A model generated the notes under the pieces. It did not search any database. It was given only the letters and a program-made list of their open reading frames with translations, and was not told the DNA's origin. A DNA stretch of 64,000 nucleotides, taken from Streptomyces scabichelini (GTDB taxonomy: Bacteria; Actinomycetota; Actinomycetes; Streptomycetales; Streptomycetaceae). Position numbers and translations under genes: made by a program. Positions 33,014 through 41,828 of the stretch are shown here, one piece after another; the stretch's first letter is position 1, and each line of letters starts with the position of its first letter. The stretch covers positions 43,960 through 107,959 of the forward strand of contig NZ_JAAKZY010000007.1 of the NCBI RefSeq assembly GCF_011045015.1. The letters are read 5' to 3'.

Positions 33014-34261
33014 ATGCGGGATGTACGTGAGGCCTGGGCCGCCGGTGCGGCCCAGGTTGTGAAGTGGCGCCAGGAGCCCGTGGTCGTCCAGACGGTACGG
33101 TCGGCGGCGGCCGCGACGATCGCCTATGTGGTCGCGCTGCAGTTCAGCCCCGAGGTCGCACCGCTCACCGCCCCGCTGACCGCGCTCCTCGTCGTACAGG
33201 TGACCCTCTACTCCACCATCACCACGGGCGTACGCCGAGTGAACTCCGTGGTGTCCGGAGTCCTCCTCGCCATCGCGTTCAGCGCCATCGTCGGACTCAC
33301 CTGGTGGAGCCTGGGCCTGCTGATCCTCGCCTCACTGGCCGTCGGCCATCTGGTGCGGGTCAGCGAGTTCGTGCCCGAGGTGGCGATCAGCGCGATGCTG
33401 GTCCTCGGCGTCACCAAGGTCGGCGACACGGCGTGGGCGCGGGTGCTGGAGACCGTCATCGGAGCCGTGGTCGGGCTCGGCTGCAATCTGCTCTTCGCTC
33501 CCCCGGTGTGGGTCGGCGCGGCCGGTGAGTCCATCGAGGACCTGGCGCGCCGGATACGCCAGCTGATGCTGCTGGTCGGCGAGGAGGCGGGCGGCCGCAC
33601 ACCCGTGGCGTACGCGGCGGAACGGCTTTACGAGGCCCGCCGTCTCGACCACGACATCGTCGAGGTGGACGCGGCCCTCAAGCAGGCCGAGGACAGCCTG
33701 AAGCTCAACCCGCGTGTACGCGAGGGGCTGTTGCACCGGGTGGTCCTGCGTACCGGCCTCGACACGCTGGAGATCTGCGCGGTGGTCCTGCGGGTGCTCG
33801 CCCGCAGTCTCACCGACCTCGCCAAGCAGCGTGATCCCGAGCCGCTGTTCGAGCGGGAGACCGGTGCGACGGTGGAGAAGCTGCTGGCCGAGGTCGGCGA
33901 CGCCGTGGTCAGCTTCGCCGTCCTGGTCACCACCGACGTCAGCCGCAGCGCGGAGTCCGCGGAGGCCCGGCTCGCCTCGGAACTGGCCGCGGCGACCGCC
34001 ACTCGCGACAAGCTGGCCCAACTGCTCCTCGACGAGGTCCAGCGGGACGCGCGCCAGTGGCAGCTGCACGGTGCGGTGCTCACCGAGGTCACCCGGATCC
34101 TCGACGAGCTCGACATGGAGCACCGCTCCGACCGGCTCCTGGAGGAACTGGACCGCTGCACGCGCGAAGAGCGCGAACGCATGCCCAGCCTGACCCGCCT
34201 GCGCCGCCGACTGCGCGACCGCAGACGGAACCGGCGTACCGCCTCGGATCGTGTTGGGTGA
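33014..34261 (+). CDS. FUSC/ArAE-type aromatic acid exporter-like protein (2)
   Basis: A 415-residue protein with the same design as the one at 27801. The first 170 residues hold about six helices (AAAATIAYVVALQFSP, LLVVQVTLYSTITTGVRRV, GVLLAIAFSAIVGL, VIGAVVGLGCNLLFAPPVWV). A long soluble helical region follows, rich in Leu, Arg and Glu and ending in a basic tail. It probably moves small organic acids or has a structural membrane role. The ATG at 33014 begins the conserved part; 38 upstream codons in the frame are unsupported. The following gene starts 40 bases downstream and may be co-transcribed. Confidence 0.82.
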   Translation: MRDVREAWAAGAAQVVKWRQEPVVVQTVRSAAAATIAYVVALQFSPEVAPLTAPLTALLVVQVTLYSTITTGVRRVNSVVSGVLLAIAFSAIVGLTWWSLGLLILASLAVGHLVRVSEFVPEVAISAMLVLGVTKVGDTAWARVLETVIGAVVGLGCNLLFAPPVWVGAAGESIEDLARRIRQLMLLVGEEAGGRTPVAYAAERLYEARRLDHDIVEVDAALKQAEDSLKLNPRVREGLLHRVVLRTGLDTLEICAVVLRVLARSLTDLAKQRDPEPLFERETGATVEKLLAEVGDAVVSFAVLVTTDVSRSAESAEARLASELAAATATRDKLAQLLLDEVQRDARQWQLHGAVLTEVTRILDELDMEHRSDRLLEELDRCTREERERMPSLTRLRRRLRDRRRNRRTASDRVG

Positions 34262-34301
34262 CGAACCGGGCGAGACCTGAGCGAGGACCGAGGGAGTGCG
34301 C

Positions 34302-35360
34302 ATGGCCGACGGCACCGTACGGATCGACGGAAACACCCTGCGGTTGCCGGGCGGCGTACTGGTCCGCTTCATACGGACTTTGCGCCTGCCCGAGAAGGGG
34401 ACGCATCCGCTGCCGCCGGGGCTCGGCGAGTTCCCCGTACGGCGTGTGGCGGACCACCCGGACACGGTGCCCGCCGAGTGGCTGGCGCGCGGCGGTGTGA
34501 TGCTGCCGGTGTACCTGCGCGAGGCGATGTGGCTGAGCTTCGCCGGTACGTGGCAGCCGGCCGCCCTTCAGGTGGGCGTCGGCAAGGTGTGCGCGGTCTC
34601 CGGCAAGCCGTGGAGCTCACGGCTTGCGCGGAAGCCGCAGAACTATGTGGTGCTGCCGCGGCAGCCGTGGCTCGATGGCATCAACTCGGGGAAGGGCACG
34701 GTCCGCCAGTTCGTGGCGGTCCCGCTCGGCCTGGGCGCCACCGTCGAGGGCCAGGTCACCGGCGAGGAGGTCTGGGGCGGCGTACAACTCCAGTCGTTCC
34801 CGCTGAACGACGCCGCGCTGGCCGAGTGGCGCGAGGAGCAGCGGCGGCAGGCGGAGCGGGAGCGGAACGTCGGTTCTACGGGCGGTTATGGCGCCGCGTT
34901 TCCGATGGCCGCGCCCGGTTCACCGACCCTGACAGGTGGCCCGATGCCGGCCCCGGCACGCGGCGCGCCACGGGCCCCGGCGGCGATGGGCCTGGGCGTC
35001 GGCGGCTCGATGCGTCAGGAGGTCTACCGCGACGACCGGCCCCTCTCGGACTGGGCCGAGTCGGCGGCGGGGCGCGTGTTCGTGCATCTCGTGACGCCTC
35101 CCGAGTGGCGGCGCATCACGGGCGAGGCGCCCCCGCCGTCGCCCGTCGACCGCGCGGCCTACACCCGGGCCGGGCTGCCGTGGTTCGACTACTTCGACCA
35201 GGACGCCGACGACCTCTCCCCCACGGACACGCTCGGCGGGGTCCAGCCGGTCGGCGACTGGCTCGGCGACGACCACACGCCCTGGGAGCCGCCGTCGCCC
35301 GGCCAGGTGAAGCCGCTCGGGGACGCGCCGGGGAAGCCGGTGGGGGACGGCGACTGGTAG
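34302..35360 (+). CDS. Conserved hypothetical protein, Pro/Gly-rich C-terminus
   Basis: A 352-residue protein without a signal peptide or membrane helix. Residues 1-165 look folded (TLRLPGGVLVRFIRTLRLPE; YLREAMWLSFAGTW; QPWLDGINSGKGTVRQFVAV). A Gly/Pro/Ala linker follows (about 190-235), then a second conserved block (DDRPLSDWAESAAGRVFVHL, WFDYFDQDADDLSPT) and a Pro-rich end. I do not recognise a named domain. AGGGAG lies about six bases before the ATG at 34302. It may form a two-gene unit with the FUSC-type gene upstream. Confidence 0.7.
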   Translation: MADGTVRIDGNTLRLPGGVLVRFIRTLRLPEKGTHPLPPGLGEFPVRRVADHPDTVPAEWLARGGVMLPVYLREAMWLSFAGTWQPAALQVGVGKVCAVSGKPWSSRLARKPQNYVVLPRQPWLDGINSGKGTVRQFVAVPLGLGATVEGQVTGEEVWGGVQLQSFPLNDAALAEWREEQRRQAERERNVGSTGGYGAAFPMAAPGSPTLTGGPMPAPARGAPRAPAAMGLGVGGSMRQEVYRDDRPLSDWAESAAGRVFVHLVTPPEWRRITGEAPPPSPVDRAAYTRAGLPWFDYFDQDADDLSPTDTLGGVQPVGDWLGDDHTPWEPPSPGQVKPLGDAPGKPVGDGDW

Positions 35361-35486
35361 GCCCCCGGGGACAACCCGGGCAGGTCATTGCACTCCGCGC
35401 AACACCCGATGCCGCATTTGCCTGCGCTACGGCAAACCGCCAAGGTGGCTGTCACGGCTGAGGCGATCGACACCAGAGGTGCGGGC

Positions 35487-36710
35487 ATGAGCAAGGGTGC
35501 GGAACCGGCGCGAGGCGTGCTGAGCAGGCGCCGTTTCGTCGGGGCGCTCGCGGCAGCCGCGGTGACCGCGCCGGTCGCCTGCGGCACCGAGGACCAGCCC
35601 GAGCCCGAGGCGGCCACCTCGGCGCCTATGGAATCCCCGAAGCCCACCGCGTCCGCAAAGCCCCGCCCCACGGGCCCTCGTCCCCTCTTCCTCGGCACGT
35701 ACACCTCGGCCGAGGGCAGCGGCACCGGCATCGGCCTCGCGACGTACGACAGCACGACGGGCCGGATCACCGGCAGGGGAACGCTCACCGGCATCGGCGA
35801 CCCGTCCTATCTCGCGGCGCATCCGGACGGCCGCACCCTCTATGCCGTCAACGAGCGCGCGGACGGCGGCGTGACGGCGGTCCGGCTGTCGACGAGCAGG
35901 CGCCACAAGGTACTTGGCACGCGCGGTACGGGCGGCAGCGCTCCCACCCACCTTTCCGTGCACCCCGGCGGGCGCTGGCTGCTGAGTGCCAACTACGGGT
36001 CCGGCAGCGTGGCCGTGCACCCCATCGACGCCTCGGGTGCGCTCGGCGAGCGTACGGATCTCGTCACGCACTCCAGCCCGCCGCCAGGACCCGGCCAGGA
36101 AGGGCCGCACGCGCACCAGTTCATCACCAGCCCGGACGGCGGCCATGTGCTCGCGGTCGATCTGGGCACGGACACGGTCTACACGTATCGCCTGAACGAG
36201 TCGGCGGGCACGCTCACCCCGGTCTCCCAGGCGCACACGCGCCCCGGCGCGGGCCCGCGCCATCTCACCTTCCACCCCGGTGGCCGCTTCGCCTATCTGG
36301 CGAACGAGATCGACAACACGGTGGTCGTGTGCGCCTACGACCCGGCCACGGGGCGTCTCACACCGGGTGATCCGCAGCCCACGGGCACCGGCGAGGGCAC
36401 GAACTACCCGGCGCAGCTGCTCGTCACGCAGAAGGGCTCGTACGCGTATCTCGCCAACCGTGGCCACAACAGCCTGACCCGGTACGCCGTCGAGGCGGAC
36501 GGGGCCCGGCTGCGCCTGCTGGACACCGTGCCGGTGCGCGGCGACTTCCCGCGCCACATCGCCTTCTCGCCGGACGGGAGGCTGCTGTTCGCGGCGAACC
36601 AGAAGTCGAGCACGGTCAGCGTCTTCCACGTCGACGAGAAGTCCGGCGAACTCCGGCTCGCGGGCGAGCCGTTCGCGTCACCCGTCGCCGTCTGTGCGCT
36701 GCCGCTGTAG
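35487..36710 (+). CDS. Secreted lactonase-family beta-propeller protein
   Basis: A 407-residue protein of the 6-phosphogluconolactonase (YbhE/Pgl) beta-propeller family. The N-terminus has a twin-arginine motif, LSRRRFVGALAAAAVTAP, ending VACG, so it is probably exported by Tat, perhaps as a lipoprotein. Propeller blades recur with HPDGRTLYAVNE, HPGGRWLLSANYGSGSVAV, HPGGRFAYLANE and SPDGRLLFAANQ. Because it is exported, a cytoplasmic pentose phosphate role is unlikely; other lactones are possible. The ATG at 35487 places the Tat motif correctly. Its end overlaps the convergent DUF2470 gene by 33 bases. Confidence 0.85.
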   Translation: MSKGAEPARGVLSRRRFVGALAAAAVTAPVACGTEDQPEPEAATSAPMESPKPTASAKPRPTGPRPLFLGTYTSAEGSGTGIGLATYDSTTGRITGRGTLTGIGDPSYLAAHPDGRTLYAVNERADGGVTAVRLSTSRRHKVLGTRGTGGSAPTHLSVHPGGRWLLSANYGSGSVAVHPIDASGALGERTDLVTHSSPPPGPGQEGPHAHQFITSPDGGHVLAVDLGTDTVYTYRLNESAGTLTPVSQAHTRPGAGPRHLTFHPGGRFAYLANEIDNTVVVCAYDPATGRLTPGDPQPTGTGEGTNYPAQLLVTQKGSYAYLANRGHNSLTRYAVEADGARLRLLDTVPVRGDFPRHIAFSPDGRLLFAANQKSSTVSVFHVDEKSGELRLAGEPFASPVAVCALPL

Positions 36711-37403
36711 GGCACGGGGGCAGGTCCCGGCGCTCGCCTGGGCGATGAGGATGTGCATACGTTCCGTCAGCTGGCCGAGGTCGTCGGCGGGCCGGTGGAA
36801 GGGCAGCCGTACGTCGCCGTGGCCGCGCGAGCGCTCGATGCGCAGCGTCAGTCCGTGCCGGTCGACGGCGAGCGGCTGGACGCGCACCGCGCCGTGCAGG
36901 TTGTCGGGCTCGACGAGGCGGGTGAGCCGCTCGACGGCGTCCGGGTGGCAGTCGGCGAGGTGGGTCAGCAGCCGGGCCTCGGCCGTGGCCAGCGGGTCGG
37001 GTTCGGCGCGGGCGTACTCGTCGAGGTCGACCACGACCGCCCCGCCGGGATCGCGCAGCACGATGCGGGTCGGGCTGAACGCCAGGTGTCCGTCCTCGGG
37101 CGCGAACCAGCCGGCCAGCCAGAGCCGGGCGCGGATGCGGTTTCGTACGGGGACGGGCGCGACGTCGGCGAACTCGAGCACGGCGGACGGCTCTCCGCGT
37201 GGCGCGCAGATCGCGGCCGCGGCGAGCATGCTGTCGTCCGGCAGACGCAGCAGCACGCGGCCGTCCTCGGCGACGGTGTGGACGCCGATGAACTCTTCGC
37301 GGCCGCCCTCCGCGGTCACCGCGCAGGACCATGCCGTGGCCAGCACGGTGCGGGCACGCTGCGCCGTTGCCGGCACGGCGGTCCAGGTGTGACGGTCACC
37401 CAT
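36678..37403 (-). CDS. DUF2470-domain protein under iron-box control
   Basis: A 241-residue soluble protein. The N-terminal half has the split-barrel look of FMN-binding/HugZ-like proteins (VHTVAEDGRVLLRLPDDSML; ARLWLAGWF). The C-terminal DUF2470 region reads EARLLTHLADCHPDAVERLT followed by VQPLAVDRHGLTLRIER. Related proteins bind or degrade heme or take part in iron handling. An iron-box palindrome lies 11 bases upstream of the ATG, so repression by a DmdR/IdeR-type regulator under iron-replete conditions is likely. No catalytic residues can be assigned with certainty. Confidence 0.82.
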   Translation of the reverse strand: MGDRHTWTAVPATAQRARTVLATAWSCAVTAEGGREEFIGVHTVAEDGRVLLRLPDDSMLAAAAICAPRGEPSAVLEFADVAPVPVRNRIRARLWLAGWFAPEDGHLAFSPTRIVLRDPGGAVVVDLDEYARAEPDPLATAEARLLTHLADCHPDAVERLTRLVEPDNLHGAVRVQPLAVDRHGLTLRIERSRGHGDVRLPFHRPADDLGQLTERMHILIAQASAGTCPRALQRQRTDGDG

Positions 37404-37413
37404 CCGAACCTCC

Positions 37414-37432
37414 TTAGGTAAGCCTTGCCTAA
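37414..37432. promoter_or_regulatory. Iron box (DmdR/IdeR-type operator)
   Basis: TTAGGTAAGCCTTGCCTAA is a near-perfect 19-bp palindrome and a close match to the actinobacterial iron-box consensus (TTAGGTTAGGCTAACCTAA, from memory). It sits 11 bases upstream of the DUF2470 gene on the minus strand. Confidence 0.82.
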
Positions 37433-37492
37433 CCTACCGAAGATCGAGGCCGACGCCAACCACATCCAGCCCTTTTCCCTGCGGACGTGCCG

Positions 37493-38350
37493 TCAGGGCT
37501 GTGCTGTCCAGTGCACGGGTCGGGTGACTGAACCCGGAAGTCTCGTACCGGCGCTGCCCCTGGCCGCGTTGAGCTGGGGCTGGGTCAGGAAGAAGGCGCC
37601 GGTCAGGTCGGCGTCCGTGAGGTCGGCGTCGCGGAGATCCGCGCCGATGAGGTCCGCGCCCCGAAGATCGGCGCCGGTCAGGTCGGCGGCGATGAGGTAG
37701 GCACCGCGCAGGTCGGCGCCACTGAGATCGGCGCCCTTGAGACGGGCGCCCATGAGGTCGGCGCCCCGGCGGTCCTTCTTGCGGCCACGCGCCCCTGCCC
37801 GCACCCGTTCACCAGCCGGCCCGGCCCGCACCAGCTCGCTCGTCCGCAGCAGGAGCACATTGACCTTCTGCCGGTGCGCTCCCACGTCCAGCTCTCCGAG
37901 TTCCTCCGGGGTTTGAAGGGTGAGCCGCTCGGTTTCGCGCAGCAGCCGGCGGAGGTCGGCGTGGACCGGCCGGGCGGCGGACAGGGTCAGCGCCTCCGTC
38001 AGGTACCAGAGCAGTTCATGGAGTTGCCGTACGACGGGAAAGACGTCGAACATCCGCCGGGCGTGCTCCCCGGTCCCCGCCCGCCAGTCCTCCCCGCCGA
38101 AGGTGACCTGCGAGACCTTCTGCCCGGCGCCGAAGCAGTCGTAGACGGTGCAACCCGGGAAGCCGCGCTGCCGCAGCTCGGTGTGGATGCCGCAGCCGAA
38201 GTCGGTTCGCAGGTGGGAGCACGGCCGCCCCGCCTCCTTGTCGACCGCGAAGTCCGCCGAGGCCGAGAAGGGCAGCGCGACACAGCAAAGGCCGAAGCAC
38301 CGGGTGCAGTCCGCGCGCAGATCCTGGAGGTCGAGGTGGTTGTCCTGCAT
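37493..38350 (-). CDS. Cys-rich N-terminal domain fused to pentapeptide repeats
   Basis: A 285-residue protein. Residues 1-75 contain eight Cys (DCTRCFGLCCVALPF, GRPCSHL, DFGCGIH, GFPGCTVYDCFG), a pattern like YkgJ-type metal or Fe-S cluster proteins. A helical middle follows. Residues about 195-250 are pentapeptide repeats of the A(D/N)LxG kind (GADLSGADLRGAYLIAADLT and onward, about 11 units), which should form a right-handed beta-helix. The function is unknown. Some pentapeptide proteins mimic DNA and bind gyrase, but the repeat region here is short. Confidence 0.82.
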   Translation of the reverse strand: MQDNHLDLQDLRADCTRCFGLCCVALPFSASADFAVDKEAGRPCSHLRTDFGCGIHTELRQRGFPGCTVYDCFGAGQKVSQVTFGGEDWRAGTGEHARRMFDVFPVVRQLHELLWYLTEALTLSAARPVHADLRRLLRETERLTLQTPEELGELDVGAHRQKVNVLLLRTSELVRAGPAGERVRAGARGRKKDRRGADLMGARLKGADLSGADLRGAYLIAADLTGADLRGADLIGADLRDADLTDADLTGAFFLTQPQLNAARGSAGTRLPGSVTRPVHWTAQP

Positions 38351-38500
38351 GACGATCAGCCTACGTCGGGCTCAACTCGACCCATCCGACTCGCCTCCGT
38401 CGAACGAATCCTCACCGATGAATTTTCTGCGCTGTGGGGGTCTCCACATACAGAAGAAAACAAGCTCCGCTACTACGGAGATACGAGCCCAACTCAGGTA

Positions 38501-38536
38501 CGAGCCATACGAACCAAACGAAGCAAACGAACCGAG
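38501..38536. repeat. Four 9-bp tandem repeats before DUF5999 gene
   Basis: CGAGCCATA, CGAACCAAA, CGAAGCAAA and CGAACCGAG run head to tail and end at the ribosome binding site of the small gene at 38546. The surrounding 100 bases are unusually AT-rich for this window. Confidence 0.6.
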
Positions 38537-38545
38537 GAGAGCGTC

Positions 38546-38746
38546 ATGTGCACCCACCAGCCCCCGTGCCCGACCGCCGAGAGCCCCGACCACCACGCCG
38601 CCGTGATCGTGTCCGCACACCCCGAGCAGGGCTGGTACCGGCTGTGCAACGGCACCATCGTCTTCGACGACACCGGCGAACTCCTCCCGGACGGCCGGAT
38701 CGTGAACCCGCTGCGCGCCCTCCGCACCTTGACCGTGGCGGCCTGA
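38546..38746 (+). CDS. DUF5999 family small protein
   Basis: A 66-residue protein typical of Streptomyces: MCTHQPPCPTAESPDHHAAV, then HPEQGWYRLCNGTIVFDDTG and ELLPDGRIVNP. The conserved Cys/His at the start (C2, H4, C8) could bind a metal. The function is unknown. GAGGAG lies about six bases before the ATG. The gene is convergent with the sigma factor gene, seven bases apart. Confidence 0.85.
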   Translation: MCTHQPPCPTAESPDHHAAVIVSAHPEQGWYRLCNGTIVFDDTGELLPDGRIVNPLRALRTLTVAA

Positions 38747-38753
38747 GCCGGCC

Positions 38754-39662
38754 TCAGTGACCGAGATCCAGCCGTTCCAGCCGCTCCGGGTCGGCCAGAA
38801 TGCAGATGTCGACGATCCTTCCGTCCACGACGGTGACCCCCATGACTCCCATCGGCTGCCCCTCCACCACGATGACGACACCCACCGCGCCATTGACCAG
38901 TACGAGCCGCGAGGACTCCGCCATCTGCCGGAACATGAGCGCCTGTCCGGCCACCGCCGCGGCACCGCGGACCAGTTTGGACGCCGCGGCGCCCCGTACG
39001 ACCGTCCCGGAGTCCGCGCGCAGCACCACATCGGGGTCGAGGACGGTGAGGAGCGCCTCGAAGTCGCCGTCGCGCGCGGCGGCGAGGAAGGCGTCGAGGA
39101 CCTCGCGCTGCCGGCCGAGGTCCGGATCGGGCGCCGGGGTGGCACCCTGAACCCGGCGACGTGCCCGGCTGGCCAGCTGACGGGTCGCGGCCGGAGAGCG
39201 GTCCACGATGGACGCGATGTCGCCGAAGGGCACGGCGAACATGTCGTGCAGCACGAACGCGAGCCGCTCGCCCGGCTCCAGCGTCTCCAGCACCACCAGC
39301 AGGGCGAGCCCGACCGAATCGGCCAGCAGCACCTCCTGCTCGGGGTCGATCCGCTCCAGCGGGCTGACGACCGGGTCGGGTACGTATGTGTCGAGCCTGT
39401 CGATGGACTCCTCGCGCCGTGCGGTGCGCGAGCGCAGCATGTCCAGGCAGACGCGGCCGACGACGGTGGTCAGCCAGGCGGCGAGGTTCTCGATCGCGTC
39501 GGAGTCGGAGCGGCTCAGCCGCAGCCAGGCCTCCTGGACGGCGTCCTCCGCCTCACTCAGTGAGCCGAGCATCCGGTAGGCGACCGCCCTCAGGCGGTCG
39601 CGGTGGTCCTCGAACCGCCGTGCCAGATCCGTCTGGCGCGCGTACTCGTCCCTCGCCGTCAC
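38754..39662 (-). CDS. ECF sigma factor with SnoaL-like C-terminal domain (SigJ/ECF41-like)
   Basis: A 302-residue extracytoplasmic-function sigma factor. Region 2 reads DHRDRLRAVAYRMLGSLSEA and EDAVQEAWLRL. Region 4 reads LEPGERLAFVLHDMFAVPFGDI followed by DRSPAATRQLASRARRRV. From about residue 185 a SnoaL-like domain (REVLDAFLAAARDGDFEALL) extends to the C-terminus. In such groups the fused domain modulates sigma activity in place of a separate anti-sigma factor. No anti-sigma gene is adjacent. The usual C-terminal motif is here ILADPERLERLDL. Confidence 0.9.
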   Translation of the reverse strand: MTARDEYARQTDLARRFEDHRDRLRAVAYRMLGSLSEAEDAVQEAWLRLSRSDSDAIENLAAWLTTVVGRVCLDMLRSRTARREESIDRLDTYVPDPVVSPLERIDPEQEVLLADSVGLALLVVLETLEPGERLAFVLHDMFAVPFGDIASIVDRSPAATRQLASRARRRVQGATPAPDPDLGRQREVLDAFLAAARDGDFEALLTVLDPDVVLRADSGTVVRGAAASKLVRGAAAVAGQALMFRQMAESSRLVLVNGAVGVVIVVEGQPMGVMGVTVVDGRIVDICILADPERLERLDLGH

Positions 39663-39705
39663 TGTCTTCCCCCGTGTCCTGTCGGAACAACTGCCGTCCG
39701 AGTCA

Positions 39706-40449
39706 CTACCGGCTGAAGAGCTCGAAAGCCACGGCCGGCTTCCCGCCGAAGCGTTCGCCCATCGTCTGCGCGTGGCCGGTCAGGAAGCCACGGACGTACG
39801 TCTCCGGGTCCTCACGCGTCAACACCTCGATATAGGTGCGGTGTTCGAGCAGAGACCGCACCCCGCGCTCCAGTCCCGGCGTGGCGTCCACCGCGTGCGT
39901 GGGGCTCGCCGAACCGGCGACGGCGACCCAGCGGACCCCGTCCCAGGGTTCGAGGCCCTGGTCGGCGAGTTCGGGAAAGATCCACCGGTTCCCCGCGTCC
40001 CCGGCCGCGTCGAGCGTGGCCCGCCCCACGGCGACATGGTCCGGCGTGTTCCAGGCGACCCCGCCCCAGGTGTCCCGGTGGTTGAGCGTGATCACCAGCT
40101 CGGGCCGGTGCTTGCGGATCGCCGCCGCGATGTCCCGCCGCAGCGCGATGCCGTACTCGACGACCCCGTCCTGGTGATCGAGGAACTCCACCTCACTCAC
40201 CCCGACGACGGCCGCACTGGCCCGCTGCTCCCGCTCCCGCAGCGGGCCGCACTCGGCCGGCTCCAGTGTGTCGATGCCGGCCTCGCCGCGGGTCGCCAGT
40301 ACGTACGCGATCTCCCGGCCCGCGTCCGTCCACGCGGCGATCGCCGCCGAGCAGCCGTACTCGAGGTCGTCCGGGTGCGCCACCACGGCGAGAGCCCGCT
40401 GCCAGTCGTCGGGCATGGGCTTGAGCTGGTCGTTGGTCGGCTCCGTCAT
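39706..40449 (-). CDS. PIG-L family deacetylase
   Basis: A 247-residue zinc-dependent deacetylase of the PIG-L/LmbE family. The zinc and catalytic motif is AHPDDLEYG, and the second zinc His is in NTPDHVAVGRATLDA. Members deacetylate N-acetylglucosamine-containing molecules such as mycothiol and teicoplanin precursors. The substrate here is unknown. It follows the S33 peptidase gene by 16 bases on the same strand, so the two are probably one operon. Confidence 0.9.
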   Translation of the reverse strand: MTEPTNDQLKPMPDDWQRALAVVAHPDDLEYGCSAAIAAWTDAGREIAYVLATRGEAGIDTLEPAECGPLREREQRASAAVVGVSEVEFLDHQDGVVEYGIALRRDIAAAIRKHRPELVITLNHRDTWGGVAWNTPDHVAVGRATLDAAGDAGNRWIFPELADQGLEPWDGVRWVAVAGSASPTHAVDATPGLERGVRSLLEHRTYIEVLTREDPETYVRGFLTGHAQTMGERFGGKPAVAFELFSR

Positions 40450-40465
40450 GGTTCGCAGGTTACGT

Positions 40466-41776
40466 TCAGACCTCGTCCCGTGACAGGGCGATCAGCCGGT
40501 CCAGTACGCGCGGACCGCCCGCCCGTACTCCGTCGTGCTCGAACTCGTTCGTCACCCACGCACGCAGCCCCCGGATGCTCCGCGCCGTCCGCAGCGAGTG
40601 ATCGGTGTCGACGTACATGTCGTCGTGGTAGACGGCCGCGGCGACGGGGACCTCGTTGGCGGCGAGGCGGGCGGGGTCGTACAGCGGGGGCCAGTCCGTG
40701 CGTTCGGCGAGGAGGTCCGCCGTCGCGCGCAGCGGACGCAGGGACGGGTCGCAGTCGAAGGTCCACGGGTGCACGGACTCACCGGTGAACAGCACGGGGC
40801 CGTCGCCCGCGAGGGTCTTGGCCGCGTCGAACTGCGGGAACTCCGAGCGGACCCGCTCGGCGGACCAGGCGGTGGGCCGCTCGCCCTGGCCGTAGCAGGC
40901 CTCGTGCACCAGCGCGTACAGCGGGTGGCCCGCGAACGAGAGGGCGGACTGGACGTCCTCCTGGAAGGCGTCGGAGAGGGCCTGGCCCTGGGCGGTGCGG
41001 ACGAAGGCGTGTTCCAGGAGGTAGTGCAGCCGGTGGCTGCCCTCGCTGCCGCCCAGGAGGATGCCGAGGGACTGGAAGGCCTCGACGGTGAGGCGGTAGC
41101 CGCCGTTCAGGACCGGCTCGTGCCGCAGCAGGTACTCGGCGATCTGCCGCGCCCGCTCGACGTCCTGCGGGTAACGCGCGTAGTGCGCGGCGACCTTGCG
41201 CTCGATACGCGGGTACGCGGCCCGGTAGACGTCGTCCGCGTGCCCGTCCAGGGTCGGCAGGCCGCCGGTGATCAGGGCGGCGCGCAGGCCTTCGGGCGCG
41301 GTCGACAGGTAGGTCACCGTGCAGAAGCCGCCGAAGCTCTGGCCGAGAACCGTCCAGGGGACGCCGCCGGTGACCGTGGGGCGGATGGCCTCGCAGTCGC
41401 GGACGATGGAGTCGGCGCGGAAGTGCGCGAGGTAGTCGGCCTGTTCGCTCGGGCCGCCGCGCAGCGGAAGGGTCTGGCGGTTGGCGGGGGTGGAGTGGCC
41501 CGTGCCGCGCTGGTCGAGCAGCAGTACCCGGTACTCCTTGAGGGCGCGGCCGAGCCAGGCCTGCTTCCCGATGAAGCGGTTGGCGCCGAAGCCGGGGCCG
41601 CCCTGAAGGTAGACCAGCCAGGGCAGGTCCTGGACAGCCTTGTCGCTCTTGTCGCTCGCGACTACTTCACGGGCGTACAGCTCGATCGTCTCCCCGTTCG
41701 GGTCGTCGTGGTCGAGGGGCACCGTGAAGCGGCGGTCGGCGAGGACCACGCCGGGCTGACGGTAACTGACGCTCAA
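40466..41776 (-). CDS. Alpha/beta hydrolase, proline iminopeptidase type (S33)
   Basis: A 436-residue cytoplasmic hydrolase. LVYLQGGPGFGANR is the oxyanion strand, LLDQRGTGHSTP the family loop, and the nucleophile Ser is in LGQSFGGFCTVTYL. The acid and His are near VAAAVYHDDMYVDTDHSLRT. It removes N-terminal Pro or other residues from short peptides, or acts as a related esterase. No signal peptide is present. It is probably co-transcribed with the PIG-L gene downstream. Confidence 0.9.
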   Translation of the reverse strand: MSVSYRQPGVVLADRRFTVPLDHDDPNGETIELYAREVVASDKSDKAVQDLPWLVYLQGGPGFGANRFIGKQAWLGRALKEYRVLLLDQRGTGHSTPANRQTLPLRGGPSEQADYLAHFRADSIVRDCEAIRPTVTGGVPWTVLGQSFGGFCTVTYLSTAPEGLRAALITGGLPTLDGHADDVYRAAYPRIERKVAAHYARYPQDVERARQIAEYLLRHEPVLNGGYRLTVEAFQSLGILLGGSEGSHRLHYLLEHAFVRTAQGQALSDAFQEDVQSALSFAGHPLYALVHEACYGQGERPTAWSAERVRSEFPQFDAAKTLAGDGPVLFTGESVHPWTFDCDPSLRPLRATADLLAERTDWPPLYDPARLAANEVPVAAAVYHDDMYVDTDHSLRTARSIRGLRAWVTNEFEHDGVRAGGPRVLDRLIALSRDEV

Positions 41777-41828
41777 TGCGGCTCCCGAGGACGTACGGAC
41801 CTTTCAGGGCCAGTTCAGCACATGGTCC

